Of a stretch of 47,311 bases of DNA, positions 26,496 to 35,913 are shown piece by piece. Source of the DNA: Nitrososphaerota archaeon (GTDB taxonomy: Archaea > Thermoproteota > Bathyarchaeia > Bathyarchaeales > Bathycorpusculaceae); the NCBI GenBank assembly GCA_031274765.1, contig JAISPR010000127.1, positions 1 to 47,311 of the forward strand, read 5' to 3'. Under the pieces are notes generated by a model. It did not search any database. It worked only from the letters and a program-made list of their open reading frames with translations, and was not told the origin of the DNA. Numbering within the stretch: position 1 is the stretch's first letter; the number at the start of each line of letters is the position of its first letter. Both the position numbers and the translations under genes were made by a program.

Positions 26496-26660
26496 GTGAT
26501 TTCAAGAGATTGTGATGGATGTTTCAACCTAAGAGAATGTCACATACGCTATCGCAAAGCTGTAGTAGGCGATAAAGTTTACTGTCCAGATGGCACGGCC
26601 CATTTGATTGATAGTTCAAGTGTTGCCCCAAGTAGAGAGATAATCTGCAATGTGCATTAG
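26496..26660 (+). CDS. 54-residue cysteine-rich protein, paralogue B
   Basis: Start GTG 26496 is chosen over ATG 26487 because GGAG (26483-26486) then has the same nine-base spacing as in paralogue A and the proteins align from their first residue. Cys 6, 9, 15 and 30 repeat the C-x2-C-x5-C-x14-C pattern of the protein at 16039. Shared blocks are SRDCDGC, RYRKAVV and KVYCPDGTAHL. It has an extra 14-residue tail with a fifth Cys. A hairpin terminator follows. The role is unknown; metal binding is inferred from the Cys spacing alone. Confidence 0.7.
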   Translation: MISRDCDGCFNLRECHIRYRKAVVGDKVYCPDGTAHLIDSSSVAPSREIICNVH

Positions 26661-26677
26661 TACAGGAAGCAAGAATA

Positions 26678-26711
26678 TGAATCCGCAATTTGTGGATTCA
26701 TTTTTTATTTT
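26678..26711 (+). terminator. hairpin plus T-tract terminator after paralogue B
   Basis: TGAATCC (26678-26684) pairs with GGATTCA (26694-26700), followed at once by TTTTTTATTTT. This is one of few clear stem-loop terminators in the window. Confidence 0.65.
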
Positions 26712-27014
26712 GTATTCAAAATTTTGTATATGTCAGATAGTTGTGGTTTTTGATAGTTAACGGTCTAATATCTGTTTTTCTTCAAGAAGATATTCAGGGA
26801 GATTTAAGACCTAAACATTCAAGTCTATTTTGCAGGTAAACAAATTTATCCATGAAATGGTCAAATCAAAGCAGGCTACATGCGCGGTATAAATCTCAAC
26901 CAATCACGACCACACAAAAATATATCATAAACAGATAGATGTTTTTTTGTTGCGCACAAAGACACCATAAAATCACAACATACAGCATAAATCAACAGAC
27001 ATAGCATACCCACC
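26712..27014. other. AT-rich intergenic region, no gene seen
   Basis: About 300 bases between the terminator and a repeat copy. No protein-like frame, RNA fold or additional repeat was recognised. Confidence 0.4.
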
Positions 27015-27116
27015 AGACTGCCCAAAACTATCAAAAATCTCAGAAAGACCAGAAAAGGGCTGTTTTTCTCTGTTCGTTTCCGTCAAAAACACGAAACTCT
27101 AGTTTTTAGACAGTCT
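27015..27116. repeat. ~105-bp MITE-like element, copy 3 of 5
   Basis: Begins AGACTGCCCAAAACTA and ends CTAGTTTTTAGACAGTCT, in the same orientation as copies 1 and 5. CCACC precedes it and CCC follows. Slightly more diverged than the others. Confidence 0.85.
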
Positions 27117-27344
27117 CCCACATCCCTCACATCATACACCCATAAGGCGCAACTTTACCCACTTTCTATGAGAAAATCATTCTAAAACTTGGGGGTTGTG
27201 TTTTTTACTATAATGGTTCAGGAGTTTTGGAATTTCCAATGCGTTCTTTTTCTTAGTGGCTGATATGATGGATTGGTTTTCTTATAGAGCGGTGTTGTAT
27301 TTTTTATTTATGAGTTGAATTGGGCGTTTGGGTCTGGGTGGGGG

Positions 27345-27447
27345 AGACTGCCCATAAACTATATTTTTGTGTTTTTGGCGGAAACGGACAGAGAAAATCA
27401 GTTCTTTTCTTGTTTTTCAAGAAATTTTGCTAGTTTTTGGACAGTCT
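27345..27447. repeat. ~105-bp MITE-like element, copy 4 of 5 (inverted)
   Basis: Begins AGACTGCCCATAAACTA and ends TTTTTGGACAGTCT, inverted relative to copy 3, which lies 228 bases away. The two could form a large palindrome. The ISAzo13-type transposase remnant runs directly into its G-rich right flank. Confidence 0.85.
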
Positions 27448-27927
27448 GGGGGGTTCTGTTGGGGTTATTTTTTGGTTTTGTTGTAATCTGTAGTTCATGT
27501 CGTTTAGTATGTTGCCGATGGTGTCGTGGCTTAGGTTTATGTTTTTTTCGTGGAGGATTTGTTGTATTTTTCTTAGGCTTTTGTTGGTCCACCAGACGGT
27601 TTTTGGGGGGTTTTCTGTGGTGTGGTGGTCTAGGATTTTTTGGATTTGGGTTTGTATGTCGGGGTATTTGTGTGTGGTTGATTTGCGTCCGGCGCCTTTT
27701 TTTCGGATGCGTTTGTCTTTGGGGTTTGGGTTTGTTTTTAGTTCTTTTTGGCCTTTAATGATGGTGGTTTTGGAGACGCCGGTTAGTTCGTGGATTGTTT
27801 TTAGTCCTCCGTGTCCGAGGCTGTTGGCTTCTTTGGCTAGGTAGAGTCTTTTTTGTTTTTCGTTTAGGTGTGGGAGTATGGTTTGTATTCTTTGTTTTGT
27901 TTGTGTGGTTTGTTTTGTGTTGTCCAT
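27430..27927 (-). pseudogene. ISAzo13-type transposase, N-terminal part only
   Basis: The first ~145 codons match the family opening: EKQKRLYLAKEANSLGHGGL, TGVSKTTIIKGQKEL, KKGAGRKST and WTNKSLRKIQQILHE. It then reaches MNYRLQQNQK, where normal proteins continue for another 200-250 residues with the catalytic domain. Here the frame runs into the copy-4 repeat and stops within it. Codons on its own strand are extremely A/C-rich. The piece is a non-functional remnant. Confidence 0.75.
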
Positions 27928-27993
27928 TTTGTTTCTGTGTATTGTAACGCGTTACACCTTATTAAACATTACAGTTTATTTTATTACAGTTTC

Positions 27994-29094
27994 TTAACTA
28001 AGTACGGATTCAACGTTTAAATTAAGCACCACCTCAGAGATATCACTTGCATACTCTGCAGTGCGCCTGACACTTTCGATAAGCAACCGCAAATTAACGA
28101 CTTCTTCAACCTTTACGTTTTGAGAACAAAGAACTGCTTCTTTCTCAAGCCAATGCACCTGCCCAAGTTTTTCAATTACGGATTCAGCCATATGAAAATC
28201 ATGCTTAAATAAAGCCTCCATAGAACGCTCAAACATTGCATTCGCTAACTCGCTTAGTTGGACAATCTTATTTAGCAATTCCTCGTTAACAATTTCTTTT
28301 AAGAGCAAAGTGTTTTCAGCAATTTTTGTAGCGTGATCGGCACTACGTTCTACAGATTTAGCAATAAGTCTATAGCCTAAGCAGTCTCTTTGGCTGTTTA
28401 ACCCGATTTCTTTAACGATTCTTTGATTAGAAACCGCTAACTTTAGTAACCGCACTATATAGAGACTAAAACGATTAACTTCACGATCTGTTTCGATGAC
28501 TGCATTTGCACTAGAATGATCGAGTTTTTTGAGCGCTTGGATGGCTTCTTTGTGCATTGATGAGGCGATTATCGACATACGACTCAACGCATTCTGTACA
28601 GTTAATTCAGGATAGTTTAACAGTACCTGTAAGGTTAGATCTGTAGCAGTGTCTGTGACAATTTCTGTGCCGACAAGATAGTGCCTTGCAAAAGTTTTGA
28701 GATGATTTCTGAGTTTTAAAGAAAGGGGTTTTTGGCTTTGCGCTCTGACATGTAGAAGGTTGTATCCACTCAGGTATGCTGAAATTGTCGTTCTCATAAC
28801 TGCATCAGGATTGTCGTTTTGGATAACTTTGATGAATGCTTCATCTTGTTTTCCTTTTTGGGGGAAACTATTGGGTGATATGGATAATGAGCCGTCATCT
28901 TCTTCACGAACAATCATGGAACTGCCGCGTTTGAGTTCGTTTTTGGTTGCCCAATCTTTGGGCAAAGAGAGGATAAAGGTTGATCCACCTGTAACTTGTA
29001 GTTTACGTTGTTCTTCGTTTAGTTTTTCTGCTTCTTTGGTTGTCAAAGTTGATTCCAAGTTATTTTTTGATGTTTCATCATCATACCAGTTCAT
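27994..29094 (-). CDS. AbrB/SpoVT DNA-binding + PhoU-domain phosphate regulator
   Basis: 366 residues. Residues about 28-75 (RKLQVTGGSTFILSLPKDWA ... GSSMIVREEDDGSLSISP) are an AbrB/SpoVT swapped-hairpin DNA-binding domain. The remainder is helical with two PhoU-like units (for example MSIIASSMHKEAIQALKKLD and ESVRRTAEYASDISEVVLNL). This architecture is common in archaea and is thought to replace the bacterial PhoB response. It is transcribed divergently from pstS with only 75 bases between start codons, so it probably controls that operon and itself. Confidence 0.9.
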   Translation of the reverse strand: MNWYDDETSKNNLESTLTTKEAEKLNEEQRKLQVTGGSTFILSLPKDWATKNELKRGSSMIVREEDDGSLSISPNSFPQKGKQDEAFIKVIQNDNPDAVMRTTISAYLSGYNLLHVRAQSQKPLSLKLRNHLKTFARHYLVGTEIVTDTATDLTLQVLLNYPELTVQNALSRMSIIASSMHKEAIQALKKLDHSSANAVIETDREVNRFSLYIVRLLKLAVSNQRIVKEIGLNSQRDCLGYRLIAKSVERSADHATKIAENTLLLKEIVNEELLNKIVQLSELANAMFERSMEALFKHDFHMAESVIEKLGQVHWLEKEAVLCSQNVKVEEVVNLRLLIESVRRTAEYASDISEVVLNLNVESVLS

Positions 29095-29102
29095 CTATAT
29101 AG

Positions 29103-29150
29103 TCTATAAATTTTATGGCGGTTTACTATATAATAGCACCTGTATAAATA
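29103..29150. promoter_or_regulatory. shared promoter region between regulator and pstS
   Basis: For pstS, TACTATATAATAG (29124-29136) is a TATA-like box ~35-45 bases before ATG 29170. A second one, TGTATAAATA, lies at 29141-29150. For the regulator, TTTATAGAC on the minus strand lies about 15 bases before its ATG. The word CATCTATATAG at 29092 recurs at 30272 before pstC and may be an operator, though overlap with TATA sequence makes this weak. Confidence 0.4.
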
Positions 29151-29169
29151 AAAAACTAGATGAAAATCT

Positions 29170-30258
29170 ATGAAAACTACACACATACTAGCAATTGCAC
29201 TTATCGCAATAATAGGGACAGTAGTCACATACGCTTGTCTATCCACAGCTCCAAACACCATATCAATCAACGCTTTCGGCGCAACCTTCCCCCAACCTTT
29301 CCTAACCGCCACAATTATAGAATACTCCACAATAAAACCCAACATACAAATTAACTATCAAGGAGGCGGCAGCGGCAGAGGCGTTAGTGGCTTAACAAAC
29401 AAAGTCATTGACTTTGCATGCTCAGACGCACCCCTAACAAAGACACAAAGAGCCGCTGCCCCCGACGTACTTCACATCCCAGAAACCATCGGAGCAATCA
29501 CCATAGCCTACAACATTCCAGGCATCGATTCAGGCCTAAAACTCACAGGCCCGGTAATAGCTGACATCTTTTTTGGAACAATAAAAACATGGAATGATCC
29601 AGCCATAGTAGCACTTAACCCAGACTTGACACTACCAGCCCGTGATATAGTCGTTATCACCAGATCAGACGGCTCAGGAACTACCAATTGGTTCACAAAA
29701 TACCTCTCCCTGGTCAGCAACAACTGGAAGACACACATCGGAGCAAACACCACAGTTGAGTGGAAAGTTGGAATAAGTCAAAGCGGCAACTCAGCTGTAG
29801 CATCTACTATCACCACAACAGACTATGCAATTGGATACATCGAATTATCATATGCACTAGAGAACAAGGTTCCAGTTGTAGCAATCAAAAACCCTGCAGG
29901 CAACTTTATTAGCCCAACCCTTGAGTCCACAACTGCTGCGGCTCAATCCCTGCCGTCTCCGCTTCCTTTAGGAAGTGATAGCTGGGAAGACATAGCTATA
30001 CTCAACACTAATGGCGATCAAGCATACCCCATTGTTACCCCAACCTATATGCTTGTCTACAAAGATCTCAGCGTAATTCCCGGAATGACCATGGAAAAAG
30101 CAACCGCGATTGTTCAATATATCTGGTATGTTGTACATGATGGACAACAATTAGCATCTGCCCGACAATATGCAGCCCTGCCATCGAATTTGGTAGAAAT
30201 CAACGAAAGAACGCTTAGCACCATAACCTTTAACGGTGAAGCTGTACCGACGCATTAA
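29170..30258 (+). CDS. pstS: phosphate-binding protein of the Pst transporter
   Basis: 362 residues, exported. An N-terminal membrane anchor/signal (ILAIALIAIIGTVVTYACL) with a Cys that could be a lipobox-type site is followed by a mature domain. The phosphate-binding landmarks are present: NAFGATFPQPF, YQGGGSGRGVSGL, FACSDAPL, RSDGSGTTNWFTKYL and AIGYIELSYAL. It captures orthophosphate outside the cell and hands it to PstC/PstA. It starts the pstSCAB-phoU cluster. Confidence 0.96.
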   Translation: MKTTHILAIALIAIIGTVVTYACLSTAPNTISINAFGATFPQPFLTATIIEYSTIKPNIQINYQGGGSGRGVSGLTNKVIDFACSDAPLTKTQRAAAPDVLHIPETIGAITIAYNIPGIDSGLKLTGPVIADIFFGTIKTWNDPAIVALNPDLTLPARDIVVITRSDGSGTTNWFTKYLSLVSNNWKTHIGANTTVEWKVGISQSGNSAVASTITTTDYAIGYIELSYALENKVPVVAIKNPAGNFISPTLESTTAAAQSLPSPLPLGSDSWEDIAILNTNGDQAYPIVTPTYMLVYKDLSVIPGMTMEKATAIVQYIWYVVHDGQQLASARQYAALPSNLVEINERTLSTITFNGEAVPTH

Positions 30259-30274
30259 TCGTTTGTGAACGCAT

Positions 30275-30290
30275 CTATATAGATATATAC
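30275..30290 (+). promoter_or_regulatory. internal promoter before pstC
   Basis: CTATATAGATATATAC lies 17 bases after the pstS stop. It predicts transcription from about 30310, so pstCAB-phoU can be expressed separately from pstS. Confidence 0.45.
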
Positions 30291-30333
30291 AAAACCTTTT
30301 TTTTCTTTGTACCTCTACATCAAACAGATTCGC

Positions 30334-31266
30334 ATGACTAAGCTAACCGGCGATAATATCTTCAAATGCATAGTTGCAGTAATCGCCGCATTTGCCGCAA
30401 TTATATTAATAGTCAATGCTTATGTTCTTATTACGGGCTCAGTAAGAGTTTTTTCTGTATCGGGCTTTGGATTTATTTCTGGAAGAAGCTGGAATCCAGG
30501 CGCATCAACATTTGGTGTCCTACCCGCTATTCTTGGAACCCTCATAACCTCAGGGATTGCTCTACTAGTAGGTGTACCTCTGAGTTTGGGCATCGCCATA
30601 TTTATCGTTGAGATGGCTCCAAGAGCAGTACGGGTACCCTTTTCTTACCTTATTGAAATGTTAGCAGCGGTTCCCAGCGTAATCTATGGACTTTGGGGCA
30701 TGTTTGTGCTGCGTTTCTGGGTTCTAGACTATATCGAAACACCGCTAAACACCTATCTGGGCTGGTTTCCCCTATTTAGCGGAACCCCCACAGGCTATGG
30801 CTTTCTCACGGCGGGTCTCATTTTAGCCATCATGATTATTCCAACCATAGCATCAGTCTCAAGAGAAGTTATCAGCGCAGTTCCAAACTCCATTAAAGAA
30901 GCCGCCTATGGCATTGGAGCTACAAAGGGGGAAGTTATTCATCACTGGGTTCTTAGCTATGGTCGCTCAGGCATATTTGGCGCCATAATTTTAGGGCTAG
31001 GTAGAGCGATAGGCGAAACTATGGCAGTCACGATGGTTATAGGTAACGCGGCTGGAGCCAAAGGTATGCCGGTCTCGCTTTTTCAGCCGGGTCAAACTTT
31101 GCCTTCACTTATTGCAGGAGGTTTTTTTGATTCGCAAACACCCCTACAGAGTTCTGCCTACATAGGTGCAGGATTGGTTTTGCTTGTAATCAGTTTACTC
31201 ATAAACATAGCAGCACATGTTATGGTGACACGTGTTCTAAAAGTTAAAGGAGGCGCCATTGAGTGA
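30334..31266 (+). CDS. pstC: phosphate ABC transporter permease PstC
   Basis: 310 residues from ATG 30334; the upstream TTG at 30307 would lie before the predicted transcription start. Six membrane helices are typical of the family. The EAA-type cytosolic loop (SVSREVISAVPNSIKEAAYG ... IGATKGEVIHHWVL) contacts the ATPase. FLEMLAAVPS-like sequence (YLIEMLAAVPSVIYGLWGMF) is the canonical PstC block. It forms the channel with PstA. The stop overlaps the pstA start. Confidence 0.96.
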   Translation: MTKLTGDNIFKCIVAVIAAFAAIILIVNAYVLITGSVRVFSVSGFGFISGRSWNPGASTFGVLPAILGTLITSGIALLVGVPLSLGIAIFIVEMAPRAVRVPFSYLIEMLAAVPSVIYGLWGMFVLRFWVLDYIETPLNTYLGWFPLFSGTPTGYGFLTAGLILAIMIIPTIASVSREVISAVPNSIKEAAYGIGATKGEVIHHWVLSYGRSGIFGAIILGLGRAIGETMAVTMVIGNAAGAKGMPVSLFQPGQTLPSLIAGGFFDSQTPLQSSAYIGAGLVLLVISLLINIAAHVMVTRVLKVKGGAIE

Positions 31267-32132
31267 TGCGCACCAATATATTTAAAAAGTTGGACCTCCA
31301 CAGCTACAAACTACGCAAATTTAAAAATAAAATTTTCTATATCCTTTGCCTAAGCTGTATTATAGTAGCCATTGTTCCTCTGCTTAGCATCCTCTTTGAA
31401 GTCATATTACGGGGGGCCCCAGCGATAAATCTGCAATTTTTAACTGGAAACGGGTTACATGGAGGTATTGGACCAGCTATACAGGGAACAGTAATTCTAA
31501 TAGGTTTAACCGGCGCCATTGGCATTCCAATTGGCATATTAACCGGCGTGTACCTCTCTGAATATGGAACCAACAAGTATGCAACTTGGATTCGCTCCAT
31601 AAATGACATATTAACAGGGTTTCCCTCCATAATTGTAGGAATCACCGCATACAGTTTAATCGTTATAGGCTTGATAGGACGCTTTTCTCCAATGGCAGGA
31701 GCAGCAGCACTCTCATTTATGCTGATTCCCATCGTGGCAAGAACAACCGAGGAGTCCCTCAAACTTGTTCCAAACAGTGCCCGTGAAGCAGCCATGGCAT
31801 TGGGTATACACCGATGGCGAACAATCATCAGCATCATTTTACCCTCAGCAAAAGGCGGCTTAATCACAGGCACACTCCTTGCGGTAGCACGTATAGCAGG
31901 AGAAACCGCACCCATCCTGCTCACAATTATGGGAAGCAACTTTTTCTTCCAGGGATTTAGCGCACCAATGGATGCACTACCTTTGCGCATATACTTAAAT
32001 TCACAACTCCACACCCAAATAGCACAAACGCAAGCCTGGGGCGCAGCATTAGTGTTAATTTTAATAGTTTTAACCCTTAACATAGGCGTCAGATTAGCAA
32101 GCAACAATAGATACCGCAAAATTACAAGGTGA
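31266..32132 (+). CDS. pstA: phosphate ABC transporter permease PstA
   Basis: 288 residues; ATG 31266 overlaps the pstC stop (TGATG), and GTG 31263 is also possible. Six helices are visible. [34 protein letters not shown] and the EAA-type loop [20 protein letters not shown] with LGIHRWRTI are diagnostic. Partner of PstC in the phosphate channel. The stop overlaps the pstB start. Confidence 0.96.
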   Translation: MRTNIFKKLDLHSYKLRKFKNKIFYILCLSCIIVAIVPLLSILFEVILRGAPAINLQFLTGNGLHGGIGPAIQGTVILIGLTGAIGIPIGILTGVYLSEYGTNKYATWIRSINDILTGFPSIIVGITAYSLIVIGLIGRFSPMAGAAALSFMLIPIVARTTEESLKLVPNSAREAAMALGIHRWRTIISIILPSAKGGLITGTLLAVARIAGETAPILLTIMGSNFFFQGFSAPMDALPLRIYLNSQLHTQIAQTQAWGAALVLILIVLTLNIGVRLASNNRYRKITR

Positions 32133-32899
32133 ACAGAATGGATAATATAAAAATGCAAAGTGTAGATTTGAACGCTTGGTTTGGCACCAAACAAGCATTA
32201 AGAGACATAAATCTCTCAATAAAAACAAACGCAGTCACCGCCATTATTGGACCTTCGGGATGCGGAAAATCCACATTTATCCGCACACTTAACAGAATGC
32301 ATGAATTAGCACCCACCGCCAAAATGACAGGACAAATACTGCTGGATAATCAAAACATCTATAACCCCACTGTGGATCCAGTAATGATCCGCCGCCGAGT
32401 TGGCATGGTTTTCCAAAAACCCAACCCCTTCCCCACCATGTCGATTTATGATAACGTAGCAGCAGGTTTGAAATTAACCGGGGCCCACAAAGACAAAAAC
32501 CTCGACGACGTGGTTAAACACAGTCTACAACAAGCAACACTTTGGGATGAAGTAAAAGACGACCTAAAAAAACCCGGCACAAGCATCTCGGGCGGGCAAC
32601 AACAAAGACTATGTATTGCCCGAGCTATTGCTCTACAACCCGAAGTCATTTTGATGGATGAACCCACCTCAGCACTAGACCCTATTGCATCAGCTAAAAT
32701 CGAGCGCCTTATTGTGGAGTTAAAGAAAAACTATACCGTAGCCATCGTCACCCACAACATGCAACAAGCATCCCGGGTCTCTGACTACACTGCATTTATG
32801 TATCTGGGCAGTCTGATTGAATTTGGAGCGACCAAAGACATCTTTGAGTCACCCAAAAACCAACTAACAGAGAAATATCTAACAGGAGAATTCGGATAG
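32129..32899 (+). CDS. pstB: phosphate ABC transporter ATPase PstB
   Basis: 256 residues from GTG 32129, which overlaps the pstA stop; ATG 32138 is possible. Walker [10 protein letters not shown] (41-49), the PstB-specific [20 protein letters not shown], the signature ISGGQQQR, Walker [14 protein letters not shown] and the switch His ([10 protein letters not shown]) are all intact. It drives phosphate import through PstCA. Confidence 0.97.
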   Translation: MNRMDNIKMQSVDLNAWFGTKQALRDINLSIKTNAVTAIIGPSGCGKSTFIRTLNRMHELAPTAKMTGQILLDNQNIYNPTVDPVMIRRRVGMVFQKPNPFPTMSIYDNVAAGLKLTGAHKDKNLDDVVKHSLQQATLWDEVKDDLKKPGTSISGGQQQRLCIARAIALQPEVILMDEPTSALDPIASAKIERLIVELKKNYTVAIVTHNMQQASRVSDYTAFMYLGSLIEFGATKDIFESPKNQLTEKYLTGEFG

Positions 32900-32907
32900 G
32901 GAAAACT

Positions 32908-33552
32908 ATGAATAGAATAATCGATCATGGACTAGAAGAGCAAACCGTACTGTTAACCCGAATGGGTGAATTAACCTATGAAGCACTATCATTAGCTATA
33001 CGAGGTTACCTCGAAGGCCGAAACGTACAAACACAAGTAAAAGAGATGTCAGAGGTACTTGTTGCGATGGCAGGAAAAGTTGAAGACAAAACATTTGAGT
33101 TAATAGCCCGCTTCCAACCCGTTGCCTCAGACCTACGCACCATCAAATCCTATATGAAAATCGGCAATGGCTTTGCACGCTATGGTCGATACGCACTAGA
33201 CATATCGGTCATAAACGAACAGCTATGCAATGCAAGCCCGTGTGACACTTGGGCACAAGACTATCTAGCCGAGATGGGTGATAGAGTGCTCTTTATGGTC
33301 AAAACCAGCATCGCCGCACTGCGTAAACACGATGTAGGGCTTGCCAAAACTATTGTACCCATAGAACGAGAAGTCGACAAAATGTATCTTGACTTCCTTG
33401 ATAAACTGCTTAACCAAAAACAAACCAGCAACAAATATGTCATCTCAAACATATTAGCTACCCGATACTTTGAACGTATAGCTGACCACGCAGTCTATAT
33501 TTGTGAGGCTATAGTCTATATCGTAACTGGTGAAAACATCAGTTTAGACTAA
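32908..33552 (+). CDS. phoU: PhoU, phosphate uptake regulator
   Basis: 214 residues of helical PhoU repeats. The metal-cluster type acidic/Arg positions are visible in the first unit (VEDKTFELIARFQPVASDLR) and the second (LATRYFERIADHAVYICEAI). PhoU restrains Pst uptake when phosphate is ample. It is the last gene of the operon and starts nine bases after pstB. Its 3' end overlaps the convergent histidine kinase by nine bases. Unlike the 366-residue protein at 27994 it has no DNA-binding domain. Confidence 0.93.
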   Translation: MNRIIDHGLEEQTVLLTRMGELTYEALSLAIRGYLEGRNVQTQVKEMSEVLVAMAGKVEDKTFELIARFQPVASDLRTIKSYMKIGNGFARYGRYALDISVINEQLCNASPCDTWAQDYLAEMGDRVLFMVKTSIAALRKHDVGLAKTIVPIEREVDKMYLDFLDKLLNQKQTSNKYVISNILATRYFERIADHAVYICEAIVYIVTGENISLD

Positions 33553-35112
33553 ATTGTTTGGCCGCGTAGGGATCTCAACAATAAAAGTTGTCCCCTTATC
33601 GACCTGAGTTTCAAAACTAATGTTACCACCCAAAGCTTCAGTTAGTTTCTTTACTACAGCCAAACCAAAGCCTTGACCTTTTGATTTTGTGGTAAACAGC
33701 GGTTTAAAGATTTTATCTTGCACTTCTGCTGGGATACCTGTTCCTGTATCAGAGATGGTGACTATAACAAATTTACCGCGCAAAGAAGTATGCACCACTA
33801 ATTCGCCGCCTTTGGCTTCCATAGCTTGTATACCATTACGGATAAGATTGCCAAGTATACGTTTGATAAATAGGTGATCGGTTTTTAGCATTGGAAAGGG
33901 TTTAACCGACGAGTAATGGATATGGACATTTTTGGGCACCTCAAGAGTTAAACTGACCGCTCGGATGGTTTCTTCAAGACTGGTATCCGCTATACAAGGA
34001 GTTAGTGGTTTAGCAAAGTCTTGGAGGTCAGCAACAATTTTGTTGATATAGAGGGTCTGCTCCTCCACAGCATTGATACATTCCATAAGACGTTTTTTGA
34101 CAGATAAATCAGGCAAATCGGTTAGTTCATCTTTTGCTAAAAATAATTCACCAATGATACTTTGCAGGGGATTGCGAATATCGTGACCAATCATGCCAGC
34201 GGTTTCCCCAATTGCAGCTAGACGTTCGGCATTGTTTAGTTTTTCGGTGTGTATTCTAACTAGTTCTTCTAGGCGTTTAGTGTACTCGCCCATGGAAATT
34301 TGTGTTTTTTTACGTTCGGTTATGTCTTTGGCTAATACAGATATACCATTGCCGGTTGGATACACCTCTATTTCAAAGAAGGTACTGACGCTTGCTTTGG
34401 GTAATTTGCTGCTAAACGTTCGGGGGTTTTTTGTTCGCATCACATCGCGATAAATGTTTACGAATCTGCGTGAGATGCGGTTTTTTCCAAAAACATTAAA
34501 GAAATGTTTGCCCAATACGTCAGCGCATTTAATACCGGTGAATTTTTCGGTTGCCTTGTTCCAGTAGTTAAATTTTAGGTATGAATCTAGTGCGAAGAAG
34601 GGGTCAGCTATGCTGTTGGCGAGTTTTTTGTATTGTTTCTCGCTTACTCTTAGGGCTTGTTCGGTTTTTCTGCGGGCGGTGATGTCTTTGGTTATCATTG
34701 CTAGGTAGCCTTTTTCGGGGCAGTAGACGTTTAATGAAAACCATCGGTCCAGTGGTTTGCAGTAGCCCTCAAGGGTGAGGCTTTTTCCTTTACCGGTCTG
34801 TGCTAGTTTGCCGCAGAGTTTTATCCATTCTGTGCAGGTGTCTTTGAACCAGGGATATATCTCAGAAGCTCTCTTGCCAATTGCGGGTTCATCGCCTAAT
34901 TTGGTTAGGCGTTGGTAGGGTTTGTTTACATCGCAAAAGACATAATCTATTGCTTCTCCGGATTTGTCAAAGATCATTTTGAAGTAGGCAAAGCCGTCAT
35001 TCATTTGTGTGAATAGATCTTGGTAGATGATTTGACTGCGGGGTATGGGCTGTTCATCGGTGGTTTCGAGGTTGTTTTGTTTTTTTTGGGTGAGTAATGT
35101 TGTTTCTGCCAT
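33544..35112 (-). CDS. PAS-PAS sensor histidine kinase, cytosolic
   Basis: 522 residues without membrane helices. PAS domain 1 is about 35-150 and PAS domain 2 about 160-270. The dimerisation/phospho-acceptor box GMIGHDIRNPLQSI carries His310, followed by an N-box (LGNLIRNGIQAMEAKGG) and G-boxes DTGTGIP (455-461) and GQGFGLAVVKKL. No response regulator lies nearby. Position beside phoU suggests, but does not prove, a link to phosphate or energy sensing. The gene end overlaps the end of phoU by nine bases, so strong convergent transcription could interfere. Confidence 0.93.
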   Translation of the reverse strand: MAETTLLTQKKQNNLETTDEQPIPRSQIIYQDLFTQMNDGFAYFKMIFDKSGEAIDYVFCDVNKPYQRLTKLGDEPAIGKRASEIYPWFKDTCTEWIKLCGKLAQTGKGKSLTLEGYCKPLDRWFSLNVYCPEKGYLAMITKDITARRKTEQALRVSEKQYKKLANSIADPFFALDSYLKFNYWNKATEKFTGIKCADVLGKHFFNVFGKNRISRRFVNIYRDVMRTKNPRTFSSKLPKASVSTFFEIEVYPTGNGISVLAKDITERKKTQISMGEYTKRLEELVRIHTEKLNNAERLAAIGETAGMIGHDIRNPLQSIIGELFLAKDELTDLPDLSVKKRLMECINAVEEQTLYINKIVADLQDFAKPLTPCIADTSLEETIRAVSLTLEVPKNVHIHYSSVKPFPMLKTDHLFIKRILGNLIRNGIQAMEAKGGELVVHTSLRGKFVIVTISDTGTGIPAEVQDKIFKPLFTTKSKGQGFGLAVVKKLTEALGGNISFETQVDKGTTFIVEIPTRPNNLV

Positions 35113-35913
35113 GGATGTTTCTCTTCGTTCAACTTTACGGGTGATAAGTACAGTAACGTAACCCGTTTGCTGTTCTCTTAATTAATGTTTATGACGGCTT
35201 GGTGTTTTTTAGCTTTTCGATAGTATAAGTAGCTACATTAAATTTTACAAAGTGCAATAATGTCTATTATGACATACAGTAAAAGTTTCCAAAAGCCACA
35301 ACCCACAAACAAAAGCCACCCATGAAAAACTCAGATAATCAAACAGTTCCACGAACATGTTGAATGCTAAACAGCAAAATCTCATCATTTTCAAGTAGAC
35401 GATAATTTCTTATCGCACTTAGTATTTGATATCGATTTTGAACAATATCAATTAAATCTAATGTCACAAACGTTAATAGATGCATATCATTAAAATAAAG
35501 AGCAACAACAAGAGCTCAACATCAACTCGATTAGTTATCTTTGCCACAATTATCCCCGCACAAATAACATCATCAACACGCCGTGCAATCGGTTGATTGA
35601 TTTGTTGCATCCCTGCTACACGCCATTTGTGTTACAGCCGCTTTATCTCTCAGATATGTCACACATTTCCCCGCGGTTGATCGCTTATTTCTTCGAGCAT
35701 TGCCCAAAAATGCCTGAGATCATTAGAGTTCAGTGATTCAGAATAAAATCACTCAAGAGTTTACCCTCTTGCAAAATGTCTAAGAAACACGACATAGAAC
35801 AAACGACGTTTGTGAAATCAACTTTCTATTTCCACCTTACTCCCCCACCAGTATATTGATGAACACCTCCTTATTGAAAAAAGATACACAAACAACATAC
35901 CAGCGCCCAATGG
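35113..35913. other. 800-base intergenic region, no gene seen
   Basis: AT-rich and free of credible frames. A minus-strand stretch around 35580-35720 reads protein-like for short runs (LRHFWAMLEEISDQPRGNV) but with stops, so it may be a long-dead gene. No RNA or repeat shared with other places was recognised. Confidence 0.35.

Noticed and set aside
31337-32194. Long minus-strand open frame opposite pstA
   Set aside because: pstA on the plus strand has full family motifs; the antisense frame has none.
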